A stretch of DNA of 64,000 nt from Sipunculus nudus (GCA_026874595.1 CM049313.1:33567159-33631158), one strand, 5' to 3'; positions 23,003-35,420 are shown, counted from the stretch's first letter. Made by a program: numbers and translations. The notes: generated from the letters alone by a model not told the origin.

Positions 23003-24146
23003 GGCATAAATGTTTTCATTAATATTTTATATGCATTTTCAGGCATTTTTATCATATATTTATCATCTTTTCTTCTAATATTTCTTCATTTAAAATTGCG
23101 GAAAAGTTAACAAATGATTCTCTATTAAAAATTCGCATGAAATAATTCTATGAAACAAAATGTAAACCATTATTATTAATTGATGCTAGTGAGTAATATC
23201 TCTCTGAAGATGGTGTAAGAGACTTAATGGGAAAATCGTGCTTGCCGGCCCTGCTTCGGGGGTTGGACCCAGATATAGGATAGATTACGCACCCTGGGCT
23301 CGCAAGTGCAATGGTCACCGGGCCTGGTTACCGCCAGGAAAAAAAAATCAGGAAGCGTGCGATAATGCCGTGTCATGTTATCCGAAAGCGGAATGGAATT
23401 CTGAAGATGTATATATTAAAATATTGAAAATGAAGGCGGTTACCTCCACCAAAACATCTTTAATAAAAGAGTAATTGTAAATGCCAAAAGTAAAGTTTGC
23501 AAATGTCAAACTCGAAAGGAGGCACAACAATCCAGGAAAATGTCCACCTGGCTCGTACTAATTAAAAGTCAAGAAACAGGGCCCAGATATCAAAATAAGC
23601 AGTTTTTATTCTCATTCTCTTAAGATCGGTTCTATGCTTCATTTGTTTTTCGACTGGCAATTGAAGAATGTGTTGGTCCTCCCAGGGCACACTTGTGGTT
23701 TTGCATTCACTGATGTGGGGTCGGCAAATAAGTTAAATATTTCTGTTTCTTAATGGAGAACCACATCTACAAAAATACATCAATGAGACAAGGTGGGTAT
23801 AAAAATAATCCTGGGTAAAATAACTATCTGGACACTGGAATATCTGCATACTAGTGTTTAGTATCAGAAGAAGAAGAACAGATGTAGCCTAAGGCCTTCT
23901 GTAGAACTACCAAAATAATTATGGGACTGTTACAACTGATAATGTAAAACCAAATTATAACGTAATAAATAAATGACCGATAACGTATCACTAACCAATA
24001 ATGTAATGCGAAATCAAACGATAATGTAACAGATTCCCCTAGCCGTTAACGTCAATCAGAATTAATTGGTAAAGTAAAAACATTTCAGTGAACCTGACCA
24101 AACCAAATTGCACCTTCCACATGCTTCTTGGACAATACATGCATTT
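23000..24146. other. Non-coding sequence
   Basis: No gene was recognised. 23950-24060 has loosely repeated 'ataacgta' / 'ataatgtaa' words. Confidence 0.45.
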
Positions 24147-24235
24147 TTTTAGCTCAGTTGACCATAGGTCATCAGAGCATTAGTGATCACCCCTTGTCCG
24201 TCCGAGCACAAATCGGTCTCTTTCGCGTCGCACTT
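24147..24235 (-). mobile_element. End fragment of a hairpin-ended element (copy E4)
   Basis: A T-run, hairpin AGCTCAGTTGAC-CATA-GGTCATCAGAGC (24151-24179), then 'gatcaccccttgtccgtccgagcacaaatcg', matching the terminal segment of E5 and E6. The rest of the element is not recognisable downstream. Confidence 0.65.
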
Positions 24236-25980
24236 TTCATATCTTGTATTATGATTATATAGCACAACTTAGGATATCAAAAGTTCAGAACATTTCAGAA
24301 TGATATTTTCAAACCAGTGGGGGATCCAGAAATTTCAGAACTTAGGCTGGGGGGGGGGGGGGGTCAATACTGGGTATGATTAGAAATAAAGTTCTTAAAT
24401 TGCGCATTTAAGTTTTTGTTTTGTGTGTTTCTATATATATATATCACAGTCGATCCCGTTTAATTGAATATCGAATTTGTCAATCGATTATATCCAGTTA
24501 AGCGGACTATTCAAATAAACGGGGTTATAATCTTCATGATTGTAGCCGTCACTATAATACTATGAATTGCTATCGGATGGCTTGCGAGTGTTTCCCGTTT
24601 TATTCAGAAGGTTCTGAATTATCTGTTTTGGAATTATTCATTCAATGATGTTTCAATTCATTTATTTAAATATTTGATTTATTTATAATTTCTATACCTT
24701 CCACGGAAAAAATACTGTATATTCAACGGACTGCATTTATTATTGATAAAAAACGATCTTACTGCCAATAGTTGACAGCTTATCGATCACGTGAATATAT
24801 CAAATGTTGTCAACGGCTTAATACGATTCCTCAAGGATTTTGATTTATCATAAAACATTTTATTTGTTTCAAATAAAAAAAAGTAGAGAATTACTGTTTT
24901 TTCACCTGTACGTGTGTGTTATCCATAAAAAGCGATGCTGCAAAATGGCTGACAGCTGAACGATCACGTGAATGTGTCTTAAGTTGAGAAAAATTCCTAA
25001 AAAATTTTGATTTTTATAACAGGTATTGTCTTCGTTTTTCAACTTTAAAAATACTTTCTGCACGTTTACCTCTTAATGTGTGGTCTGTTGGTTTCTGGAA
25101 AACGTCATCCTTCCCCCAGGGATCGTTTCTACTCAAAACAATTGTGAGTACGACCCTGCGCAGTGTGCATGGCTGGCTGCATACCGATCACGTGAAAAGG
25201 TCAATGAGGTGAGAGGCCACATAAGGCTAGCAAAATACAGATTAACTTCGAATTAACTATAGAAAAGGAATCGATACTGTTTTCCATACGGATTTTATTA
25301 TGAATTATAAAACATATTCACCGATTGACCGTACAGGTAAAGCTCTCGAATAAAAGACCATGTTTATAGCGTATCCCGTGTTAATAATGCAACCTGCCTT
25401 GGGACAGTTTGTCTGGGGAGCACGTGTAGAATTACCGCATCAGTCACAAATTTAATTAAGCATGTTATGAAGGAGGGAAACCATTTGAGTCGGTGGTTCG
25501 AGTCATGTCAAAGGTTAATTAGAAAAAGGAGTGGTCAGTGGTCCATGAGGTAACCCTTCAAACCTGTCGGGCGAGCAATATCAAAGGCTAATTAGCACAC
25601 CGGGCGGTCAGTTTACCGTTGTCACACATGTATATAAATGTCGTGCGCCAACTTCCGATCTTAAGAAAGACCGACCCAATATCCGATCATGATCTGCCGA
25701 TGCATTCCTACAGCTTTGAATTAAAAGAAAGAAAAAAAAATATGGAATAAATAATAGTTTCTCATCTACGAGTATTATAATTTGTATATTTTATGGTATT
25801 ATGTGTGGAAAGTAGCTGATGGGTGGAAAGGTATAAACCTGCAAAGGTTCTATACCTTGTATGATTTTTATTTTTATTTTTATTTTTAAAAATAAATTTA
25901 AATAAATTTAAATATGTATATTTTTCGTATTTTTTGTCTTCTTTTATAGATAACAAATGTGTATAAAATATTACCAATAT
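24236..25980. other. AT-rich interval, possible MITE and LTR remnants
   Basis: A G-homopolymer lies at 24350-24362. At 24447 'cagtcgatcccgtttaattg' and nearby inverted 'aaataaacggggttataat' suggest a pogo-like MITE end. 25440-25740 has a TATA-like 'tatataaatg' and no frame. None is firm. Confidence 0.35.
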
Positions 25981-26220
25981 CAGTAAATGTACATAGGGAG
26001 ATGGCCATGTGCAAAGTTGATATTGTTGATTGGTAATTTGGCCTGACCCATCTTTAGATATGGGTCTGAACCAATAACTAGAGGTGCGGACCGGACCGCT
26101 TAGACCGGTCAGGTCCTCAATTTTAAGCTGGACCAGACCGAACCGCTGACACAAATACCGCACCGATTATCCCTGGTCCGAACCTGTCAGGATCGGTCCG
26201 GTCCGCTTTACCTTATTTTT
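25930..26220. repeat. GGACCG-rich repeat, copy 1
   Basis: Shares 'cagtaaat.tacat', 'ttga.attgttgat', 'ggcctgacccatct' and 'gggtctgaaccaataact' with 37680-37930, plus many CGGACCGGACCGC words. It is interrupted at its right side by the solo LTR. Confidence 0.65.
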
Positions 26221-26224
26221 AAAT

Positions 26225-27019
26225 TGTTACAGGTGCTCCTTTTATTGTGTGACACGGGCGTAACTCGTGTTGTTGTTGCACTTTATGTTTAATCCGTACT
26301 GGTTGAACTCTCGTTGTCATGCTGGCTGGGGGTTTTCACGCCTAGCCGAGGTCACGTGATGACCCTGGTATGTAGAGATACACACAGCGATGTTTTTCTA
26401 GATGATTCCTGTGACCCGTGCTAACCGTATATAATGTATTATTCTTCGAATGTTCTAGAAGCGGAAAATTCTCGGCTTGGGGTGAAGAGTATATAAAGGG
26501 GCTGTGTTTTTAGAGCCGGGAGAGCAGAGAAGATTTCCAGCGCACGCAGAAGCTTGTGTCAGTTTCTGGGACCTTATCTGACGTTTGCAGCAATTATAGA
26601 TTTTCTTCAGATTTTTACTGGATTTTGTGCATTTGGACTTCAGTTTACTTTCTGGATTGTTACAAGAGCTCTACACTGGACTGTCATTCTCCGAGAGTAT
26701 ACATTTAAAGAACTAATCGTTGTGACGGTGTTGGTATCTAGATACTGTGCACATTGTTTATTTTTCTGTGCGATTGTATTGATTTGTTGTTATACCGCTG
26801 TTTTACTGTATAATTGTATTGATTTAGTGTATTGTAATGTTAGGGTTGATTTAAGAATAAATTATAGTTATTTGTTGACAAAAAAACACTGACTTCTTTA
26901 TTCATTCCCCTAGACGTTTTACGCTGCCTAGTGTTACAGAATCTGATTTTTTTTATCTTCATTACAAAATTTTGTATTCATCTCGCATACGCGATCTGTT
27001 TATATTAGGTTCCGTAACA
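26225..27019 (+). mobile_element. Solo LTR (Gypsy-like family)
   Basis: 795 bp, starting TGTTACAGG and ending CCGTAACA, flanked by a perfect 4-bp target duplication AAAT (26221-26224 and 27020-27023). A TATA box (TATAAA, 26492-26497) with a conserved 'gggctgtgtttttagagccggg' just downstream marks the promoter. Its 3' portion matches the LTRs at 39752-40541 and 42130-42368, for example 'attgatttagtgtattgtaa' and 'cgctgcctagtgtta'. The 112-residue open frame inside is not a known protein. A solo LTR indicates LTR-LTR recombination after insertion. Confidence 0.85.
26492..26497 (+). promoter_or_regulatory. LTR TATA box
   Basis: TATAAA in the solo LTR; the paralogous LTR at 39752 has CTATAAATA at the equivalent place (about 39973), directly before the same 'gggctgtgttt' phrase. 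Confidence 0.7.
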
Positions 27020-27200
27020 AAATGCTCAAGCTAATAGATGGCCTGTTGATTTAGTTTCAACCTACAAATCTTGTTATGAACAAGTTGTAACCAACCTCTC
27101 AAAGAAAGACTAGGCAAAATATATTTAAAGCAAAGGTATAATTATATAAACTTTATTTATTTTACATGTATTTTACATGTATTACAACTAGGAATATTAA

Positions 27201-28262
27201 GCCGTAGTCACACATGCAGCTACGACCGGTGTACGACAGGTTACGATCCCCTGCGACTTGAAAATCGTAGGTAGTCGTGGAAAGGTCGTACGACAAGTCC
27301 TAACTAGTCGCAGGAAGTCGTAGGTTGTCTTAAGTATTCGCAAGTACTCCTAACGAGTCGTAAGTGGAATGCGAACGGTTCGCAATCCTACGACAAATCG
27401 GCGGTAGACTTGGAGTATCGGTGGTACTCTTATATTGTTGTACAACTAGTTTGCGAGTGGTCGTAGGCAGTCTTATGTGATCGGTAGCAATCGGAGTTAC
27501 CGAGCGGTCGCAGACTGTTACCGATTCGTGAGACAGACTGAAACCAGTTACCGAGTGGTCAAGACGAGTCGTACCACTTGTCGTGAACACGTGACTGGTC
27601 CATAAAGAGACACAAACCATGGGCTGGGTAAATTTTAAACTGTATGGTCCATAGCATAAAATCCATTCATGGTAAATTGAACTTTCACGGAAATGACTGA
27701 GTGTATAGGGGGGCATATCCCCCCCAAAAAATATGATAAATTTTGGAAAAGGAACACTTTTTTCATTTTTCCATAATACTGCACCATATTTAAGTGAATT
27801 CTACACCTGAAATAGCTAGAACCTAACTACTTCTAAATACCCAAGGGTTTTATGTATATTGCTTCCCTGGATATTAACAATATAATCTGTATCAAGCAGA
27901 CCAAAATAATAATCACATAAGTTGATAGTTTACATTTCAATATATATCCATGATGATCTTTTACAAGCTTCGATCAACTTTGAGCAAAATGGATAATGTA
28001 CGATGTTGTTTAAAGAAGATACCCATGGAGAGTTGGTAACATAACTGCAACTATTTTGCGGTCCGATACACCACCTGATTCCCAAAAATGAAAAAGGGTG
28101 GTTCCGATATATACCAGGTCCACAATTAGCTCAGTTCCTCAGTTTACTCGCAGTAACATTCCTATAACGACCAGCTGTACGTGCAGTCGCACCTACCCTC
28201 AAGTACTCGTAAGTTGTCCTATGTGATCGTACGACCGCTCCCACCGTGTGACAGTTAGGCCG
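27201..28262. mobile_element. Putative MITE rich in TCGTACGAC words
   Basis: Left end GTCACACATGCAGCTACGACC and right end (reverse-complemented) GTCACACGGTGGGAGCGGTCG look like imperfect terminal inverted repeats. The outer few hundred bases on each side are full of TCGTA/TACGAC/AGTCGTAG words, while the middle (27600-28140) is AT-rich. Similar TACGAC-rich sequence resumes at 36780-36950 after the Ngaro/PAT-like element, so that element may sit inside a related copy. Open frames here are not coding. Confidence 0.5.
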
Positions 28263-28324
28263 AGGACTGGTACGTAGCCAGAAGACCAGTCGGTATAGTT
28301 ATCGTGCCACCGGTCAGTAGTTAT

Positions 28325-28414
28325 TTGGAGTCACACGAGAAAGGTTTTAGTTAATTCTCTTTGGCGCCACCTGATGCTTGCGGTGGCGCCATCTGTGTTC
28401 TTCTCGTGGTGCAA
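28325..28414 (+). repeat. A1 split direct repeat
   Basis: Matches 36553-36642. It contains an inverted pair GGCGCCACC / GGTGGCGCC separated by about 10 nt and can form a hairpin. Confidence 0.92.
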
Positions 28415-28431
28415 TTCACCCGAAAGACATC

Positions 28432-29353
28432 ATGGGAGACAAGGCTCCTGACTTTACCAAATTCTGTAGAGAGGTGACTGAATCACTTAAGCAAATTAGG
28501 GAAGAGCAAAAGAATCTTACCCTAAGAGTAGAAAAACTTCAAAAAGAAGTTAAAAGCAACAGTACTGAGCTTGTGGAAGACTCACAATCGAGTGATACGG
28601 ACGATAATCCGGTGAGCGGAGCCGGTATTGCCCAAAACGTTCCAGAAGACCAAAACGGTGCATCTGTTTGCAGCCGTCCTGTTTCATCGGGACGAGTTGG
28701 TCCTGGACGTGAAGGGACAGCAGCGGGTACAGCTTACGTCCCAGAACATCTTCAACCTTCCGGTCCTGAGCTAATTCAGTTCACAGCCGGTCAGGCTCAG
28801 GAGGAGTATCGTATTATCGCAGACTCCTTATCGAGAACACGTCTTCCAGTTCAGTTGAGATTACATGACACAGGTACTGTAAAACGCGGGCTTCAGTTCC
28901 TATGCAATATCATAAAACGTTCAGCCAGGTACACTGAAACTATCCTAAAGTTATTATGTCACATGCAGGCTGATCATGTCACAGAGGCGGATCTGATGGA
29001 CATTTATAAGTGTGCTTTTGCTGAAATAAAATTCTTGCAAGAAGAATACACCAATATACTTGTACAAGGCAGATTTGGGGATAGTACAGCCACAATTTTC
29101 AGAGAGCTGCAAAGAAACACTAGTGCATTCTCGTCAGAACAACTTTCTTATTTACGCCCGGCCATAGAGCTTGCTTCCGCCGCTTGCAGTCCAAACTCAA
29201 GGGGTACAACGAACGGGTGCCAGTGGATTCAGAAATAGAGGCCGTGGACGCGGAACATACCTGGGCTCGCCAGCAAACGGGGTCACGTTAGACCAATTTT
29301 CTCGTGATGTTCCATTTCATCGCACTGATGACAGACAAAGACAAAACCCATGA
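28432..29353 (+). pseudogene. Ngaro/PAT-like Gag (ORF1), frameshifted
   Basis: ATG at 28432 (MGDKAPDFTKFCREV...) lies just after A1. An N-terminal coiled-coil-like stretch (QIREEQKNLTLRVEKLQKEV) is followed by a Ser/Gly-rich linker and a helical region. The first frame stops at 29238, but a shift near 29215 would continue into a basic Gly/Arg tail (FRNRGRGRGTYLGS) ending at 29353. RG-rich tails are usual for nucleic-acid-binding Gag proteins of this group. No zinc knuckle is seen. Confidence 0.7.
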
Positions 29354-29418
29354 ATGACCTATTTCAGTTGAACTTTGTTTGTTTTATGATGATAAGCTAT
29401 ATTGTTCATATATGATAT

Positions 29419-30291
29419 ATGAGATGTTTTAATTACATGAATATTCTTGCTTGGCGCCGTATTGGCGCCTCAGAACAAGTACTTGATTGGGTTGAAAATG
29501 GTGTACCTATACAGTTTAAATTGACGCCAAATAGTTTTCAGCTTCCTAATCTAACATTTACTGTTTCTCAGAAAGATTTCATTAGAAACGAAATCAAAGA
29601 CCTGCTCACTAAAAATTTCATAAGAAGGTGGACAGAGTCCAATAAACCATATTGTGTGTCTCCGTTGAAAGTTGTGCCGAAACGGGCCGGGAATTAGTAC
29701 ATAACTTGTCATACATAAATAATTTTGTTGAAATTCCAAAATTTTCACAGGAAGGTATTGACACTGTAGCCGAACAAATAAGGTACAAAGATTATATGGT
29801 TACAATTGATTTAAAAGACGGATTTTACCATGTACCAGTAAGGCAGACATATCAAAGGTACCTGGGTTTTCAGTTTGAGGGGATTTACTATGTATTTACA
29901 GTGTGTCCATTTGGACTGAAATGCAGCCCGTACTACTTTAATAAGATACTCAGGACTGTTGTTCAGTACTTGCGTGTGCAAGGGTTAAGACTTGTGCTGT
30001 ACGTGGATGATTGGATATTGCTTGCTAGCCATTCTTGCATTACTGACCATAGAGACCAGTTGTTGCATACTATAAACAATATGGGAGGCCCAAGGGTGGG
30101 GCTGAGCGCCCTTGCCACTACCATATGGGTCACTTGCCAACATTTCGACATACACCTTCAAGCCAAACATATCGCCGGGGTCCTCAATCGGAGAGCCGAC
30201 AGACTCAGCAGGCGAGAGTCACCGTACGAATGGAAGGTCCATCCGGAGCTCTTCAAATGGCTCGACCGGTTATGGGGGCCACACACTATAG
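29419..30291 (+). pseudogene. Ngaro/PAT-like reverse transcriptase-RNase H, 5' part
   Basis: Frame 1 (to 29697) has ...FIRRWTESNKPYCVSPLKVVPK; a shift near 29690 leads to LVHNLSYINNFVEIPKF, then VTIDLKDGFYHVPV (first catalytic Asp) and LYVDDWILLA (YVDD box). After DQLLHTINN the thumb and most of RNase H are missing: the text jumps to MGGPRVGLSALATTIW and then AKHIAGVLNRRADRLSR, the C-terminal RNase H motif. The frame ends at GPHTI, where the long-inverted-repeat element is inserted, and resumes at 35050. Confidence 0.85.
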
Positions 30292-31450
30292 TAGTGGGTG
30301 GGTTAAGTGCACAAAATAGGCTGTTGACTTCAAGTCATGATGCAAAGGTCCCCTTTGGCATAGAAGTACCTTAGGACCATAGGAATAAATTTATCCAAAG
30401 ACAAAAGTTAGATCTGCCTTAGTATGTGAAATATATGCAAATTATTCAAAATGGCCGCCGAAAATGCTCCAAACCTCATATGCTTGTTTCTGTTACAGCT
30501 ATAATGACAATTTTTGTGTCAAATATACATTTTTGTGGTCAAGGAATCCAATGGAATAGGTTTCAAGATTGAGAAAACAATAGTTTTCTCCTTACCATGA
30601 AAAGCTGGGTTAATCAGGAACACTTCATTAAATATCATTGTTTTTCTTCCATCATGGTAACCTGAGACACATCTTATCTATATAGTGAGGTATTAAACAG
30701 CCGTGAATAGACCCTGTAGACGAACACAATCCGCAATCGACAAATATAGAGCATAAAACCACAGCAAATTTAATGCGTTAACTAGAGAATTACTGGTACG
30801 TGGCACTTACTTAATCTTAGTTTAGGCAGTGCAATAAGGCTATGCGGTTAGCTTAGATATACGGTTTGTTCTTTATTAAATACCCAAGTGAAATACCAAC
30901 ATTCTTAGTCTTGCATCATTATTTCCTCACATGGTTTTATAAGTCGACACACATCGCTGTATATAAAACCAGCAAAATACATTAGGTCTTGGTTGCGGTT
31001 TTTCCGCATATACTGTCAGTCCATGTAATACATTATCTGGGTAATATGACATAAAATGACCTTTCTCGACAGTACAGCAAGCACGGGATATATACATAAC
31101 CAGAGTACCTGTACACACAAGAATAGGCAGACATTCCTGTAGCAGAACACAATAAAATGCCAATTGTGGTTCCTTCCGAGAATCTAACATCTTGATTCGA
31201 CAGAATATATTGCTTGAAACACATCTTATCTATCTCAAGATCCATCTCATGATGGCCAACCCATGATAGTACATGATCAAGGCCATCAGTCATTGACACT
31301 CTTGGTGTTTATGCTTCGCCAATTAGTTTAGGGTTTCATAGGGAACCATCCTGAAAACTTTGTTCACATTTTTTTACAAGTAATGTCAGGGAACTGAAGG
31401 AATTAGATGTCTTATATTTTAGATGTGGATGAAATGATTGTTGAAGTAAA
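30292..31450 (+). repeat. Left inverted arm of the foldback-like element
   Basis: Pairs with 33990-35046 with small indels. Shared landmarks include 'aatttgcatatatttcacat', 'caggttaccatgatggaag', 'gccatcagtcattgacactc' and 'ctgaaggaattag'. Confidence 0.85.
30930..31299 (-). pseudogene. Coding-like relic carried in the inverted arms
   Basis: Minus-strand frames read IDKMCFKQYILSNQDVRFSE, GHFMSYYPDNVLHGLTVYAE and KPQPRPNVFCW. The right arm (plus strand, 34200-34480) preserves the same words with substitutions (EIDKICFKQNILLKQNVRY, QFMPYYPDNVFNELTVHAE, KPQPKPYVFC). Many differences are conservative at the protein level. I do not recognise the family. It could be a captured host gene fragment or part of the element's lost protein. 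Confidence 0.4.
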
Positions 31451-33989
31451 GGTGGCAGTGCTGACTGTTCCGGATGTGGTGCAGGTAATAACAATGAATC
31501 CAGTATTGTTCACAAATTTTGCAATAACGCCACTGATTATCAACATGTTTATGATGCAAAAATAAAAACTTTCAACCCAAGTTTAAGGACAGCAAGAAGG
31601 CGAGATGCCAAGTCCGCCTAACAGGCTTTACATCTAACTTCCGTGCTATATAACCTTTTGCACCAGTCAAAACAAAAAAGCAGAAAGTGTTGAATGTGAT
31701 GTCTAAATGTTATTAAAAAAAGTTAAGAATTTGATAAATTGTAACATTATTACTTTACATGGATTGTGCAAATTGTTATAATAACGTATGCTAGGCACTC
31801 CCCATGGTAGAGATTGTCCCTTTTATTAATCTATAGAGCCAAATGACCCGGGGAAACTACTGACCTGGAAAGGGTCACTATCACCTATTCTCATAGCTGT
31901 CCTGGGAATTGAACCCGGGTATAGCCAGCACATAGATCAAAGTCTATTACCACTCGACTCCTATGTTCCGTGTTCTCAGTGATTAGCTCTTTTTTTAAAC
32001 ATTGCGTCCAAAGACGTTTCTTTCCATTGCCTAAAATCAGCCATAATCCTCGGGCAGAAGGATCTCACATGTACTCCCTGAGGATCCAGTCACCTCCTGG
32101 TCCACATATGTTCCTGGTGTTCAATGTCCATGGGGAAGTAAATAATTTTCATCTCAGTAAGACCCAAATTGAAGAAGCATTGTAGTGTCTTTCCTCATAT
32201 AAAAGAGATTAAGACACCAATTTACTTATATCATGCAATGAAAATACATCTGAAAACTGGAAATGCACGTCGTGGTAATGCGTAAGTGAGAATAATATGT
32301 CATTTAACCATAACAATACTCCTAACAGACATATCAAATTAAGTTATCAGTACCTGGGAGCATATAAGTGTTCAGAGCTTACACCAAGAAAATAACCCTT
32401 TTAGATCCATCAGTGGAAAAAAAAAATTTATAGAGGGTTGTAAAGCTGTCCATTTGTCAATGATTCTCCAAAGTTAGGTAGTCTCTGATGAACTTATTTA
32501 GCAACTCCTATTCAGTCATGTCGCACTAGCAGCCCCCTGTTCCTCTGTATAACCCTTTCAGGCATGGGCCACGTTGATAAACAGCATCAGCGCATTCTCT
32601 CATATTTCCAATCAAACAAATAATCTGCCTTTTGCAGAAAAAAAAATTACCCTTGCTAATAAGTTAATTAAAATGTGCATGTTATATTTTAAAAGTTGGT
32701 CACAACTGACCTGAAAAAAGGGCTAAAATTAATTTGACGTCAGCAAGACTTGCCAGATTTATCACGCAAAAGGCAAAGGGCCTATAACATTAACAGTTCT
32801 GAACATTTTATTTAACCTAATAGCAAGATTTACGTTTTCTTTAATTTTTGCTGTGGTACCACGATGTGATGATTCCTAGGCACACAATTCATTAGTTTTC
32901 ATTGAAGTACAATGCTCCAAAGTTTTTTCAGGGTCACCCGCCGATATTCTGCAGATAAATTTGGCAAGTAGGGCAATTCCAGGTCACCTTTGGATTTTTA
33001 GGGAGATTTCTAAGATTGTAATACACGTTGTGCTTGCTCGTTTGAATTTCAACGGATATCAGGCGGTTATTTAGGTTCATTATAAATATTAATAAACACC
33101 AAAGTCCAAGAATCACTCCAACCTAAAAGATCAGAGGTTTGAGGATTTGGCTTCAGAAGTATACAAACATTCTCAAATGCAGTTCGACTAAGTCTGTTAA
33201 CACGCAATGTTTGGCCAAGTTTATCAACTTGTGACTGTCCAGTGACAACTCTGATAGTAGTACTGACTTTCTGTGCATAAGGAACTTTTACTAATGTGAT
33301 TCGTGCAATGGACTTCACTATCCACAATGCTAGATTCTGTGAAATATGTGCTTCCAATTTTATCAAATGCACGTCTTAAAAAGATTATGTGATGGTTATA
33401 TCACACAAGACCTGAAAGTAGTACATTGAAGCTCAAGCAGACGATAATCTTTTGTTGGCAATAAAGAAATTCTAATGTCCACTTTGTACGGCTGCCAATA
33501 CCTCTGTGTACTCTGTCTGTGTCATAGTGAAACCTGTGTAAGCCGTGCAATACGTATGGTTTTATGGGGTATTAACCAGATATTGTATTCCAGAACATGG
33601 TAGTCGATTCGGAAACTTACTGAGGAAAGACCATGGAAGTGTGATCTTATGTTCAATTAAATTACATCTGATCATTATTATAAGCAAAATTATATATTAT
33701 TTGAATAACATTCAGCTTAATTATTTCTCCATATAATACAAAAATGTTAATCACTTAGTTGTGGTTTTATGCTCTGTATGCTGTGAATCGCACACATCGG
33801 GTACATATACACTGTTACTGAAATGCTCCCCTGTCTTTATCAAGATAATAACAAGAACAATAATATAATACAAACCAATTATAGATGTTAAAAGCTTTCA
33901 CGATGATACTTAAATTTTTTTAAATTTGCATACTGTCCCCATAATTTCAAGGTAGGATGAATACTATTACTTCATTACTTCAACAATCA
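31451..33989. other. Central region of the foldback-like element
   Basis: Contains a SINE (31800-31970) and otherwise AT-rich DNA. Short open frames at 32934-33372 (minus) show no known motif. Confidence 0.5.
31800..31970 (-). mobile_element. tRNA-derived SINE, copy 1
   Basis: On the minus strand an A-box-like GTCGAGTGGTAATAGAC is followed ~30 nt later by a B box CCCGGGTTCAATTCCC, then a tail with 'gctatgagaataggtgatag'. The same arrangement is found at 36950-37160. There is no poly-A or target duplication that I can define. Confidence 0.6.
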
Positions 33990-35046
33990 TTTCATCGACA
34001 ATAAAACAACCAACCTAATTCCTTCAGTTACCTGACGTTACTTAAGAAAAATAGAAATACGAATCCAGTTTTCAGGATACGTGTATTTCCCTATAAAACC
34101 CTATAGCTAACTTGTGAAGCAAAAAATCAAGAGTGTCAATGACTGATGGCTTTTGTGCTTTTGGCATTAATCATGTTTATCAGCTTTTAAGGGTTGGCCA
34201 TCGTGAGATAGATAAGATTTGTTTCAAACAAAATATTCTGTTGAAACAAAATGTTAGATACTGAGAAGAAACTACAACTGGCAACTTCATTGAATTCTGT
34301 TACAGGAATGTCTTCCCATTCCTGTGTATACTGGTACTCTGGTTCTTGCAAAGTAAATCCCATGCATGTTGTGCGGTCAAGAAGGGTCAGTTTATGCCGT
34401 ATTACCCAGATAATGTATTTAATGAACTGACAGTACATGCGGAAAAACCACAACCCAAGCCTTATGTATTTTGCTGATAATAGAGCATCGTGTGTGGGTT
34501 TACTGAACCGTGTGTACTGCCTAAACTCAGATTAAAAAAGTGCCGCGTACCAGTCATTCTCTAGTTAATGCATTAAATTTGCTGTGGTTTTATGCTCTAT
34601 GCATGTCGACTGAGGATTGTGTTCGTCTACAGGGTCTATTCACAGCTGTTTAATACCTCCCTATGCTAAGCACATAGATAAATGGTGTCTCAGGTTACCA
34701 TGATGGAAGAAAATCATTGATATTTTATGAAACGTACCACCAATTTTAATGGTTAGGAGAAAACTATTATTTTCTCAATCATGAAACCTATTTCACTGGA
34801 TTCCTTGACCACAAAAATGTATATTTTGACACAAAATTTGCCATTATAGCTGTAACAGAAGCAAGCATATGGGGTTTGGAGTATTTTCGGCGGCCATTTT
34901 GAATAATTTGCATATATTTCACATACTAAGGGAGACCTAATTTGTGTCTTTGGATAAATTTATTCCTATCACCCTAAGGTACTTTTATGCCAAAGGGGGC
35001 CTTTGCATCATGACTTGAAGTCAAAAGTCACTTAACCCACCCACTA
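33990..35046 (-). repeat. Right inverted arm of the foldback-like element
   Basis: Reverse complement of the left arm, ending CTTAACCCACCCACTA. Confidence 0.85.
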
Positions 35047-35049
35047 TAG

Positions 35050-35420
35050 ACCGATTTGCGTCTATGACATCTGCTCAACTTCCCCGCTACAACTCGCTGT
35101 GGCTCGACCCTTTCACAGCTGGAATCGATGCCTTGGCTCAGCAAGATTGGCGAAAACACAACAACTTCGTGAACGCTCCGTTTTTTCTGCTACCAAAGGT
35201 ACTGAAGGTCATTCGAGAGCAACGGGCCGTGGCAACAATACTGGCTCCACACTGGACAGCCCAGCCGTGGTACCAGACACTGCAAAAATTGGCAGTGGCA
35301 GAGCCGATTTCACTTCCTCGTTCGCAAAGGACAGTTGTCAAATGGGGCAGCCGTCCAGAACCCGTGAAAAACAATGCCTGGCGGATTTTAGCTAGGCGGA
35401 TTTGTGGCGACCGAGGTTAG
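35050..35420 (+). pseudogene. Ngaro/PAT-like RNase H/connection, 3' part
   Basis: Resumes the host gene exactly: DRFASMTSAQLPRYNSLWLD, then GIDALAQQDWRKHNNFVNAP and LLPKVLKVI. These are typical of the region after RNase H in DIRS-order polyproteins. It ends at a stop at 35420; the recombinase follows ~60 bp later. Confidence 0.8.

Larger units (their letters stand above)
30292..35046. mobile_element. Long-inverted-repeat (foldback-like) element
   Basis: 4755 bp, with ends TAGTGGGTGGGTTAAGTG and its inverse, flanked by a 3-bp duplication TAG (30289-30291, 35047-35049; TATAG is also possible). Removing the element and one TAG joins ..HTI to DRFAS.. in frame within the host RT-RNase H gene, so the boundaries are exact. 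The inverted arms are ~1.1 kb each (30292 to ~31450 and ~33990 to 35046) and clearly diverged. No transposase was recognised in the ~2.5-kb middle. The superfamily is unknown. Confidence 0.88.

Noticed and set aside
26554-26892. 112-residue hydrophobic protein
   Set aside because: The frame lies wholly inside the solo LTR, and the equivalent region of the 39.7-kb LTR is altered, so it is not treated as a gene.
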